From an uncultured Marvinbryantia sp. (GTDB taxonomy: Bacteria; Bacillota; Clostridia; Lachnospirales; Lachnospiraceae): a DNA stretch of 49,829 nucleotides. Position numbers and translations under genes: made by a program. The notes under the pieces were generated by a model, which saw nothing but the letters and a program-made list of their open reading frames with translations, did no database searches and was not told the origin of the DNA. The DNA lies in NCBI GenBank assembly GCA_947630735.1, contig CANRIR010000012.1:1-49829 (forward strand). The letters are read 5' to 3'. Of the stretch, positions 43,801-49,829 are shown piece by piece (the stretch's first letter is position 1; the number at the start of each line of letters is the position of its first letter).

Positions 43801-45515
43801 TCCGTGATCACCCCGTTTTCCACCTTTACCGCCCCGATTTCGATGATGCGGTTGTTGACCGGGCTGAAGCCCGTGGTCTCCAGGTCGAATACCACGCAGG
43901 CGCAGCCCAGGTCCTGCCCCCTGGAATTTGTGACTAGGTCGTTCAGATCGTCCACCAGATAGCCCTCCACGCCGTAGAGCACCTTGAAGGGATGGGAGAT
44001 TTTTTTCAGTTCCTCTTTGGTCACATCGGGATGGTCCTTCTGGTACTCCTCGCGGTAGGCCCGGTCGATGTCCTCGATCACGTGGTTGGCGTCCGGAAAC
44101 GCCTGCACGGCCCCGTGATCCGTGATGGCGATGGCGGGATGGCCCCACTTGTAGGCCTGCCTGACGATGTCTTTTACCTCGGAGACCCCGTCCATATCGC
44201 TCATCTTGGTGTGGCAGTGCAGCTCCACTCTCTTATGCGGGCAGTGGTCCATCCGGCCGACCCGGAAGTCCGACGCTTTTTTGATCCCCGCCACCGAGCC
44301 GATGCCCAGCTGGCTGTCGAAGCGGTCGATGTTCGTCACGCCCTTCACTTTGAGGAACATCCCTTTCGTGACGCTCTCTTTCAGGCGCTGCATCTGTTCC
44401 TCCTGCAGAAACAGTTTGACTGTGATGGTGTCGGTAAAGTCTGTGATGTCGAAGGTCATGAGGAATTTCCCGCTTTTCAGCTCCCGGAAGTCCACGGTGC
44501 GCACCTGCCCGCGGATGACCACCTCGCCTATCTCACCCTCGATGCTGACGATGGAGATGGCGTCCCCGTCGAAGTCCCTTCCGTACAGCACATCCGGGTT
44601 GTCCGACTGCCGCAGGGGTTTTCTGTAGTCTCCGCCCTGGTTCCCGCGCCAGGCAGATCCCCTGCCGTTTGCAGCGCGCGCTCCCGCGCCGTTCCCGTAT
44701 GTCCCGGCGGACGCTGCCCCTTTTGCGGACGCCGCCCTTTCCGACGTGCCCGGACCTTTCGCGGCTGCCGCCTTTGCCGACGAACCCCTGTCTTTCGCGG
44801 ACGCTCCCGCGCCGCTTCCATATGCTCCGGCCCCGGACGCCGTCTGCCGGCCTGCCGTTTTTCCGGCACTTATCCCGGACTTTTCGTCAGATCCCTCCCG
44901 GATCATCAGCTCATCGTCGTTTCCCTGTTCCGCGGCGGACGCGCGCCTGGCGATCTCCTCCACTTCGCGCTCGATCATAAGATCGCTGTCCGCGCGCTCC
45001 CTGCTTACCTGTTCCTCTTTTTCCCGCAGTTCGATCTGCATGGGCAGGCCGCACCGCTCCCCGAAGATTTTTTCCAGGATGCGGACCAGCTCCTCTGCCT
45101 TTCCCTGGGCGATCACGGATCTGTCCACAGTCAGCGCCATCAGATCGGGCTTCGGGAACTCCACCTGCGCCCTGCGCAGCAGACTGTACTCGATGGCGCT
45201 GTACTGTTTCAGCTCCTCCAGGATGCTGTCGCGGTACAGGGGGTACAGGTTCTGGGGCGTGTACTGGCCCGAGAGCCGGAATTTTTCGATGATCTTGACC
45301 GTGATGGGCTCCTCCCCGAAGCACTGCTCCCGGATGGCCTGTTCCAGCTGATAGATATACCGTTTGTGGATCCACACGCTGCTTGTGAGATAGACGCGCA
45401 GAAAGTCCCGAGCGGAAGTAACGGTCACTTTCGCGACCGTTACTTTTGAAAGGAGCTCCGACAGCTCCTCATTTAATTGCAGATTCGGAAAAACCTCCGC
45501 AAATTTTTTTTCCAT
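40827..45515 (-). CDS. polC: DNA polymerase III alpha subunit, PolC type
   Basis: A 1562-residue replicative polymerase of low-GC Gram-positive type. Order: N-terminal domain; OB fold (about 325-400, VVIRGQVRTVDF); PHP domain split around the exonuclease (KRVELHCHTKMSDMDGVS, AIAITDHGAVQAFP); DnaQ-like 3'-5' exonuclease (VVFDLETTGFSPVNNRIIEI); then the polymerase with catalytic DIDLNFSGEYQ, the Cys-rich zinc motif CEDCHYYDFDSEE and CPVCGAP, and helix-hairpin-helix. The end NQLSLFDF is a beta-clamp binding motif. Residues about 212-296 are an unusual Ala/Gly/Ser-rich linker before the OB fold. It starts one base after the ispG stop region's partner and lies directly after ispG, an order common in Clostridia. 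Confidence 0.97.
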   Translation of the reverse strand: MEKKFAEVFPNLQLNEELSELLSKVTVAKVTVTSARDFLRVYLTSSVWIHKRYIYQLEQAIREQCFGEEPITVKIIEKFRLSGQYTPQNLYPLYRDSILEELKQYSAIEYSLLRRAQVEFPKPDLMALTVDRSVIAQGKAEELVRILEKIFGERCGLPMQIELREKEEQVSRERADSDLMIEREVEEIARRASAAEQGNDDELMIREGSDEKSGISAGKTAGRQTASGAGAYGSGAGASAKDRGSSAKAAAAKGPGTSERAASAKGAASAGTYGNGAGARAANGRGSAWRGNQGGDYRKPLRQSDNPDVLYGRDFDGDAISIVSIEGEIGEVVIRGQVRTVDFRELKSGKFLMTFDITDFTDTITVKLFLQEEQMQRLKESVTKGMFLKVKGVTNIDRFDSQLGIGSVAGIKKASDFRVGRMDHCPHKRVELHCHTKMSDMDGVSEVKDIVRQAYKWGHPAIAITDHGAVQAFPDANHVIEDIDRAYREEYQKDHPDVTKEELKKISHPFKVLYGVEGYLVDDLNDLVTNSRGQDLGCACVVFDLETTGFSPVNNRIIEIGAVKVENGVITDRFSTFVNPKTPIPFRIEQLTGISDSMVMSAPAIEEVLPKFLEFIGDAALAAHNASFDVSFLEENLRRLGCERTFTYADTVALARVLLPQLGRYKLDTLAKTLHVPLGNHHRAVDDAECTAGIYLKLMDMLKERGVRDFDGANELGRSSEEQIKKLPTYHVIILATNETGRVNLYRLVSFSHLQYFARRPRIPKSVLNQYREGLLVGSACEAGEVFRAVLEGKTEQELARLVSFYDYLEIQPIGNNEFLLREDHENVRTKEDLQELNRRIVKLGEEFHKPVVATCDVHFLNPEDEIYRRIIMAGKGFKDADQQAPLFLRTTEEMLEEFAYLGREKAEEVVITNTNKIADLCEKISPVRPDKCPPVIEDSDKTLREICYKRAHEIYGEELPPIVTERLERELHSIISNGFAVMYIIAQKLVWKSNEDGYLVGSRGSVGSSFVATMAGITEVNPLSPHYYCEDCHYYDFDSEEVKAFAGRAGCDMPDRLCPVCGAPLRKAGFDIPFETFLGFKGNKEPDIDLNFSGEYQANAHRYTEVIFGEGHTFRAGTVGTLADKTAFGYVKRYFEEHNQRKRNCEISRIVDGCVGVRRTTGQHPGGIIVLPHGEEIYSFTPIQHPANDTETDIITTHFDYHSIDHNLLKLDILGHDDPTMIRMLEDLTGLNARDIPLDDQGVMSLFQETDALGVTPEEILGCPLGSLGIPEFGTEFVIQMLQDTKPQSFSDLVRISGLSHGTDVWLGNAQTLIQEGKATISTAICTRDDIMTYLIQKGLDSEQSFTIMESVRKGKGLKPEWEQEMKEHGVPDWYIWSCKKIKYMFPKAHAAAYVMMAYRIAYCKVYYPLAYYAAYFSIRASAFNYELMCQGKERLLMYMDEYKKNYDQLTKKEQDTYKDMKSVQEMYARGFEFVPIDISKAKANRFQIVDGRLMPSLSTIDGLGEKAAEAVVEAVKDGPFLSKDDFWERTKVTKSVIDTMADLGLLGDLPESNQLSLFDF

Positions 45516-45516
45516 T

Positions 45517-46569
45517 TTATTTCTCCCAGTGTTCCAGTTCTTCCCGCAGTGCTAAGAGCAGTTGGTCCTCCGGCAGTTTGCGGACCACTTCGCCTTTTTT
45601 GATCAATAAGCCCTCTCCTTTTCCGCCCGCAATGCCGATGTCCGCCTCACGCGCTTCGCCCGGGCCGTTTACCACGCAGCCCATCACGGCCACTTTGATG
45701 TCCAGCGGAAATTCCGCCGCCATGGTCTCCACCTGGTTGGCCAGGCCGATCAGGTCGATGCTGGTGCGCCCGCAGGTGGGGCACGACACCACCTCGATGC
45801 CGCCTTTTCGAAGCCCGAGGGTCCGCAGGATCAGCTTGGCGGATTTGATCTCCTCCACGGGATCCCCCGTCAGGGAGACCCGGACGGTATCTCCTATGCC
45901 TTTGGACAGGATGAGTCCCAGCCCGATGGCGGATTTGATGTTCCCGGAGAGCAGTGTGCCCGCCTCCGTGATGCCCACGTGCAGCGGATAGGATGTTTTC
46001 TGCGCGATCAGTTCGTGGGCCTTCACGCACATCAGGACGTCGGAGGATTTGATGCTGATGACCAGGTTGTCATAGTTCTGCTCCTCGATCATGCGCACTT
46101 TGTCCAGCGCGCTCTCCACCAGGCCTTCCGCCGTCACGCCGTGATATTTTTCGACCAGGTTTTTTTCCAGGGAACCGCTGTTGACGCCCACGCGAATGGG
46201 AATCTGCCGCTCCCTGCACGCGTCCACTACCGCGCGCACGCGGTCCGCCCCGCCGATGTTCCCGGGGTTGATGCGTATTTTGTCCGCCCCGTTCTCCACC
46301 GCGGCAATGGCCATCTTGTAGTCGAAGTGAATGTCCGCCACCAGGGGAATGGAGATCTGTTTTTTGATCTCCCGCAGGGCGCGGGCCGCCTCGAGGGTGG
46401 GCACCGTGCAGCGGATGATCTCGCAGCCCGCTTTTTCCAGGCGGTGGATCTGCTCCACCGTCGCTTTTACATCCTCTGTCCTGGTGTTGGTCATGGACTG
46501 TATGAGTATGGGATTGCCGCCTCCGATGACGCGCTCCCCGATCTTTATTACTTTTGTATGTTCTCGCAT
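45517..46569 (-). CDS. ispG: 4-hydroxy-3-methylbut-2-en-1-yl diphosphate synthase IspG
   Basis: A 350-residue iron-sulfur enzyme of the MEP isoprenoid pathway, producing HMBPP from MEcPP. Features: GGGNPILIQSMTNTRTEDV, ADIHFDYKMAI, KIRINPGNIGG, IRVGVNSGSLEK, and the [4Fe-4S] cysteines in VVSCPTCGRTSIDL and AVMGCVVNGPGEAREADIG. ATG 46569 is chosen because GGGAGGG lies nine bases upstream and the protein then begins REHTKVIKIGERVIGG. It has its own promoter, and polC follows after one base. Confidence 0.96.
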   Translation of the reverse strand: MREHTKVIKIGERVIGGGNPILIQSMTNTRTEDVKATVEQIHRLEKAGCEIIRCTVPTLEAARALREIKKQISIPLVADIHFDYKMAIAAVENGADKIRINPGNIGGADRVRAVVDACRERQIPIRVGVNSGSLEKNLVEKYHGVTAEGLVESALDKVRMIEEQNYDNLVISIKSSDVLMCVKAHELIAQKTSYPLHVGITEAGTLLSGNIKSAIGLGLILSKGIGDTVRVSLTGDPVEEIKSAKLILRTLGLRKGGIEVVSCPTCGRTSIDLIGLANQVETMAAEFPLDIKVAVMGCVVNGPGEAREADIGIAGGKGEGLLIKKGEVVRKLPEDQLLLALREELEHWEK

Positions 46570-46600
46570 GGCTGTGCACCCTCCCGTTTTCCTGCCCCCT

Positions 46601-46629
46601 ATCATACCACAATCGCGGCTTTCCGACAA
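46601..46629 (-). promoter_or_regulatory. Promoter of ispG-polC
   Basis: On the minus strand TTGTCG (46629-46624) and TATGAT (46606-46601) are separated by 17 bp. It is back to back with the glycerate kinase promoter. Confidence 0.65.
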
Positions 46630-46640
46630 CGGATTTATCA

Positions 46641-46669
46641 TTGCTTTTTGGCAATGCCTGTTTTACAAT
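46641..46669 (+). promoter_or_regulatory. Promoter of the glycerate kinase gene
   Basis: TTGCTT (46641-46646) and TACAAT (46664-46669) are separated by 17 bp. A GGCA/TGCC pair in the spacer is a possible operator half. The ATG at 46700 has AGGAAGGAGG upstream. Confidence 0.65.
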
Positions 46670-46699
46670 TTATAAAAGTAGCAGGAAGGAGGACGCAGC

Positions 46700-47836
46700 A
46701 TGAGAATCGCAGCCGTGATTGATTCCTTCAAAGGGAGCCTGACTTCCCTCGAAGCGGGCGAAGCAGCCCGGCAGGGAATCCTCCGCGCATATCCGAACGC
46801 GCAGGTATGCGTGCGGCCCCTCGCGGACGGAGGCGAGGGAACCGTTGAAGCACTCACGCTCGGAATGGGCGGGCGCACGGAGAAAATAACAGTCACAGGG
46901 CCGCTCGGCCGGCCCGTGGAATGTGCTTACGGAATCCTAAAGGACGGCAGGACGGCCGTTTTGGAAATGTCCGGTGCGGCGGGGATCACGCTCGTCCCCG
47001 CGCGCGAGCGCAATCCCATGAACACCACCACCTACGGGGTCGGCGAAGTGATCCGCGCAGCCATCGCAAAGGGCTGCCGCCGCTTTATCGTGGGCATCGG
47101 CGGAAGCGCCACCAACGACGGCGGGATCGGGATGCTCCAGGCGCTTGGCTTCGGCATGTTCAAAGAAAACGGCGATCCGGTGGCTTTCGGCGCGAAGGGC
47201 CTCGGGGAGCTTCGGGCGATCACAACTTCTTCCGTGATCCCAGAGCTTCGCGCGTGCAGCTTCCGCATCGCCTGCGATGTGACCACCCCGCTGTGCGGGG
47301 AGCGCGGAGCCAGCGCCGTCTTCGGGCCCCAGAAGGGCGCGTCCCCGTCCATGATCCGCCGGATGGACCAGTGGCTCGACGCCTACGCGGACCTCACGCA
47401 CGCGCCCGCTTTAAAAGACCAGCCGGGAACAGGGGCCGCCGGAGGACTCGGGTTTGCGTTTCTCGCCTTCACAAACGCGGTGCTGGAATCCGGCGTCAAG
47501 ATCGTGCTGGAGGAGACGCACCTGGAAAACTATGTGAAAGACGCCGATCTCGTGGTCACGGGCGAGGGCAGACTGGACGCTCAGACCGTGATGGGCAAGG
47601 CTCCGGCCGGCGTCGCGCAGCTCGCCAAAAAATACGGCAGGCCGGTGATCGCCTTCTCCGGCAGCGCCGCCGCGGACGCAAATGTCTGCAACCGCGCGGG
47701 CATCGACGCGTTCTTCCCCATTCTCCGAAACATCGTCCCGCTGGAGGAAGCTATGAACCGCGAAAACGCCGCGCGCAATCTGGCCGACACCGCGGAGCAG
47801 GTCTTCCGGCTTATGAAGCGTCTGGGCTTCCGTTAA
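46700..47836 (+). CDS. Glycerate kinase (GarK/GlxK family)
   Basis: A 378-residue glycerate 2-kinase-type enzyme (PF02595) that phosphorylates D-glycerate with ATP, feeding glycolysis. Features: IAAVIDSFKGSLTSLEAGEA, PLADGGEGTVEAL, EMSGAAGI, FIVGIGGSATNDGGIGMLQALG, GTGAAGGLGFAF and VVTGEGRLDAQT. Length matches. No carbon-source genes adjoin it, and it is transcribed away from ispG. Confidence 0.94.
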   Translation: MRIAAVIDSFKGSLTSLEAGEAARQGILRAYPNAQVCVRPLADGGEGTVEALTLGMGGRTEKITVTGPLGRPVECAYGILKDGRTAVLEMSGAAGITLVPARERNPMNTTTYGVGEVIRAAIAKGCRRFIVGIGGSATNDGGIGMLQALGFGMFKENGDPVAFGAKGLGELRAITTSSVIPELRACSFRIACDVTTPLCGERGASAVFGPQKGASPSMIRRMDQWLDAYADLTHAPALKDQPGTGAAGGLGFAFLAFTNAVLESGVKIVLEETHLENYVKDADLVVTGEGRLDAQTVMGKAPAGVAQLAKKYGRPVIAFSGSAAADANVCNRAGIDAFFPILRNIVPLEEAMNRENAARNLADTAEQVFRLMKRLGFR

Positions 47837-47840
47837 AATC

Positions 47841-48041
47841 CGCCGAAGGCCGCGCAAATCGTCAGAGGAGGGTGCCTCTATCAAGCTCCGTCAAAGTCCA
47901 CGCGAATCGTCAGCGGGTGGAGCCGCTGTCAGACTCCGCCGAGGGCCGCGCAAATCGTCAGCGGGAGGAGCCGCTGTCAGGCTCCCCCGAAGTCCGCGCA
48001 AAATGTCAAAAAAGGGTGGTGCCTCCGCGATGCGAAAGCTC
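47841..48041. repeat. 48-bp tandem repeat, three full units and a decayed fourth
   Basis: Units 47841-47888, 47889-47936 and 47937-47984 are each exactly 48 bp; the fourth (from 47985) is degenerate. The core is CCGCGCAAATCGTCAGCGGG. Unit 3 has a hairpin GGAGCC, loop GCTGTCA, GGCTCC. Unit length is 16 codons, and in one plus-strand frame it would encode a GRANRQ...PLS repeat, but no start or ribosome site supports translation. It fills the gap between two convergent genes. Confidence 0.8.
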
Positions 48042-48063
48042 CTCCCCTGCAGATTAATCTTGC

Positions 48064-49455
48064 TCACTCATGCAATTCTTTATAAGTCCCGACAATCAGG
48101 CAGACGGCAATGAGAAACGTCAGAATATCGGAAAGCGGCATGGAATACAGAACACCGTCCAGTCCAAAAAAGACAGGCAGCAAAAGGGCAAACCCGACTC
48201 CAAAAACAATCTCGCGGATCATAGACAAAATGGTGGACGGCACCGCCTTGCCCATCGCCTGCAGAAAGATAAAGCAGGCTTTGTTCACGCAGGCAAAGAT
48301 TAACATGCACAGATAAATGCGGAATGCCCGAACCGCGAAATCTGTGTAATACACGCTTTCATTCGCCGCACCGAAGATCGCGATGAGCTGCCGCGGGAAC
48401 AGTTCCACAATGACAAGCGCCACTGCTCCGACCGCCGCCTCCGCAGCCAGCAATTTTGTGAAAAGCTCCCGGACGCGCTTTTTCTTCCCGGCTCCCATAT
48501 TAAAGCCGACCACAGGAATACATCCGGCGGCCATGCCGACAACGATAGAAATGACAATCTGGAAGAATTTCATGACAATGCCGACCACCGCCATCGGGAT
48601 CTGCGCATACTGCTCCTGCCCGAAAACCGCGTCGAGCGCGCCGTATTTCCGAATCATGTTATTGATCGCGGCCATGGCAGCGACCAGCGAAATCTGCGAC
48701 AGAAAGCTGGTCACGCCGAGCACAAGGGTTTTCCGGCAAACGCCGCCGTCCATCTTAAAATCCGGCTTTGCGGGTTTTACCAGCCTCATGTGCAGGATGT
48801 ACCAAACCGCAAGCGCCGCAGTGACAACCTGCCCGAGAACAGTGGCCGCGGCGGCACCCATCATCCCCCACTTGAAGATGAAAATAAAGACCGGATCCAG
48901 AATGATGTTGATAACCGCTCCGGCGAGCGTGGACGCCATCGCAAAGCGCGGGCTTCCATCCGCCCGGATGATAGGGTTTAACGCCTGCCCGAACATGTAG
49001 AACGGGATCCCGAGCGTGATATAGAAGAAATACTCTTTCGAGTACCGGAACGTCTCCTCATTTACGGTTCCGCCGAACATCGCGATGATCTGATCGCTGA
49101 ACGCCAGATACAGGGCACAGAGCGCAAAGCCGCAGGCAATTACCAGTACGATGGAATTGCCGACGCTTTTCTTCGCATTCCCCGGCTGCTCCATGCCGAG
49201 GCAGAGGCTCACAAATGCACAGCAGCCGTCTCCGATCATGACGGCGATGGCCAGCGCGATCACCGTGAGCGGGAAAACCACCGTGTTCGCCGCATTTCCG
49301 TAAGAGCCGAGATAAGAGGCGTTCGCAATAAATATCTGGTCCACAATATTGTAGAGCGCGCCTACCAGTAATGAGATAATGCAGGGAATCGCATATTTTT
49401 GCATCAGTCTGCCGATGCGCTCCTCCCCAAGAAATGAATTTGTCTTTTCCTCCAT
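48064..49455 (-). CDS. MATE family efflux transporter
   Basis: A 463-residue, twelve-helix transporter of the MATE/DinF-NorM superfamily. Start region FLGEERIGRLMQKYAIPCII, helix-1 acidic site around NIVDQIFIANASYLG, and the mid-protein VGFNMGAGKKKRVRELF repeat-like loop are typical. It would export cationic drugs or metabolites using a Na+ or H+ gradient. ATG 49455 is favoured over the GTG three codons upstream, since AAAAGGA then has normal spacing. Its leader has an attenuator-like hairpin, see 49518-49565. Confidence 0.94.
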   Translation of the reverse strand: MEEKTNSFLGEERIGRLMQKYAIPCIISLLVGALYNIVDQIFIANASYLGSYGNAANTVVFPLTVIALAIAVMIGDGCCAFVSLCLGMEQPGNAKKSVGNSIVLVIACGFALCALYLAFSDQIIAMFGGTVNEETFRYSKEYFFYITLGIPFYMFGQALNPIIRADGSPRFAMASTLAGAVINIILDPVFIFIFKWGMMGAAAATVLGQVVTAALAVWYILHMRLVKPAKPDFKMDGGVCRKTLVLGVTSFLSQISLVAAMAAINNMIRKYGALDAVFGQEQYAQIPMAVVGIVMKFFQIVISIVVGMAAGCIPVVGFNMGAGKKKRVRELFTKLLAAEAAVGAVALVIVELFPRQLIAIFGAANESVYYTDFAVRAFRIYLCMLIFACVNKACFIFLQAMGKAVPSTILSMIREIVFGVGFALLLPVFFGLDGVLYSMPLSDILTFLIAVCLIVGTYKELHE

Positions 49456-49482
49456 GGGAACCACATCCTTTTCAAAAATTTG

Positions 49483-49508
49483 ATAGGAAATCCAACGGAA
49501 CTTCCTAT
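49483..49508 (-). promoter_or_regulatory. Hairpin just upstream of the MATE ribosome site
   Basis: ATAGGAA and TTCCTAT form a 7-bp stem with a 12-nt loop between the attenuator-like hairpin and the ribosome site. It may control translation start. Confidence 0.4.
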
Positions 49509-49517
49509 GACATAAAA

Positions 49518-49565
49518 AACGTGCGGCGGTTCAACCGGATTTACGCAGTTGAATCGCCACACGTT
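49518..49565 (-). terminator. Attenuator-like terminator in the MATE leader
   Basis: On the minus strand AACGTG-t-GGCG-a-TTCAAC pairs with GTTGAA-c-CGCC-g-CACGTT around a 12-nt loop, and six U residues follow. It begins within a few bases of the predicted transcript start, so most transcripts should end here unless readthrough is controlled. Confidence 0.65.
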
Positions 49566-49573
49566 GCTATTCT

Positions 49574-49602
49574 ATTATAGTCGGAACCCGCCCAAAATTC
49601 AA
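49574..49602 (-). promoter_or_regulatory. Promoter of the MATE gene
   Basis: On the minus strand TTGAAT (49602-49597) and a perfect TATAAT (49579-49574) are separated by 17 bp. Confidence 0.75.
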
Positions 49603-49703
49603 ATGGGCAAATTGGAAAAAATCCGGGCAAGATTTAAAAAAATTCAGGGCAATTTTAAAAAGCACCATCTCCTGCGCATATCTTCCGTAGATATGCTCAT
49701 CAT

Positions 49704-49829
49704 CTAAGACAGCATCAGCTGCACCTGCTCCACCGGAATCTCCAGGATCCCGGCGATCTCTTCTGCTTCTTTCCCCTGCTCGTGGAGCTTTATGGCCTCT
49801 TTCGTCAATCGGATGCCGTCTTCGCGACC
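49704..49829 (-). CDS. 3' end of an unidentified gene (partial)
   Basis: Only the last 41 codons are in the window. The peptide ends LTKEAIKLHEQGKEAEEIAG, then ILEIPVEQVQLMLS and a TAG stop. The helix-turn-helix-like pattern (EEIAGILEIPVEQV) is like the C-terminal end of Rpn/PD-(D/E)XK putative transposase-type proteins, which often finish with such a segment, but the fragment is too short to name. Its start lies outside the window. Confidence 0.5.
   Translation of the reverse strand, partial: GREDGIRLTKEAIKLHEQGKEAEEIAGILEIPVEQVQLMLS

Noticed and set aside
47841-48041. Possible CRISPR array
   Set aside because: The 48-bp units are directly adjacent with no unique spacers, and no cas genes are in the window.
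47837-48057. Possible small protein with a 16-residue repeat
   Set aside because: The frame is open only because it runs on from the wrong frame of the glycerate kinase gene; no ribosome site or credible start lies before the repeat.
1-49829. tRNA, rRNA or insertion sequences
   Set aside because: No tRNA-like cloverleaf, rRNA sequence or transposase gene was recognised, although a dedicated search was not possible.

Overview
The window looks like a chromosomal segment of an anaerobic, fairly GC-rich Clostridia member, most likely Lachnospiraceae. The grounds are a Gram-positive-type PolC, a paired GlgC/GlgD, YerC, DUF1836, TSCPD and YqeG family proteins, a flavodiiron protein with a fused rubredoxin (an anaerobe's oxygen defence), and close operon packing with AGGAGG-type ribosome sites. 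The taxon is inferred from gene families read by eye; no database search was possible.

Layout. (1) 1-4080: DUF1836 regulator, YerC, a PHP hydrolase, a TSCPD protein and the flavodiiron protein, most with clear sigma-A-type promoters. (2) 4087-21361: an accessory block. A 13-gene minus-strand operon (19577 down to 5374) lies between two plus-strand AAA ATPase/DUF4143 genes, each with its own promoter and an inverted repeat at it. The operon reads: UDP-glucuronate decarboxylase, chain-length regulator, tyrosine kinase, initiating sugar transferase, two LicD phosphotransferases, a methyltransferase, a GT2 glycosyltransferase, flippase, polymerase, then a three-module cytidylyltransferase/cytidylyltransferase/PEP mutase protein, a phosphonoacetaldehyde reductase and phosphonopyruvate decarboxylase. 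(3) 21436-30646: HisA of the eukaryotic HIS6 type, GlgD, GlgC, a small acidic lipoprotein, a 175-nt near-palindrome, DegV, an FMN_bind-like membrane protein, NadE, Hsp33 and a methyltransferase. (4) 30695-46569: a mainly housekeeping minus-strand run (COG2426 membrane protein, HisC, aminotransferase, ABC exporter, GlmM, EF-P, M24 peptidase, AroK, YqeG, AlaA-like aminotransferase, PolC, IspG). (5) 46641-49829: glycerate kinase, a 48-bp tandem repeat, a MATE transporter with an attenuator-like leader, and the 3' end of an unidentified gene.

The most interesting part is the accessory operon. Read together, its genes predict a lipid-linked, Wzx/Wzy-type cell-surface polysaccharide decorated with a phosphonate. 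PEP is rearranged to phosphonopyruvate, decarboxylated to phosphonoacetaldehyde and reduced to 2-hydroxyethylphosphonate. That product would be activated as a CMP ester by the N-terminal nucleotidyltransferase and passed to sugar by the LicD proteins. No 2-aminoethylphosphonate transaminase is present. The operon also carries a scar (about 13540-13841) of a lost glycosyltransferase, flippase and LicD, showing recent rearrangement. Nucleotidyl activation of phosphonates is known in principle; this gene arrangement and the hydroxyethylphosphonate product are inference.
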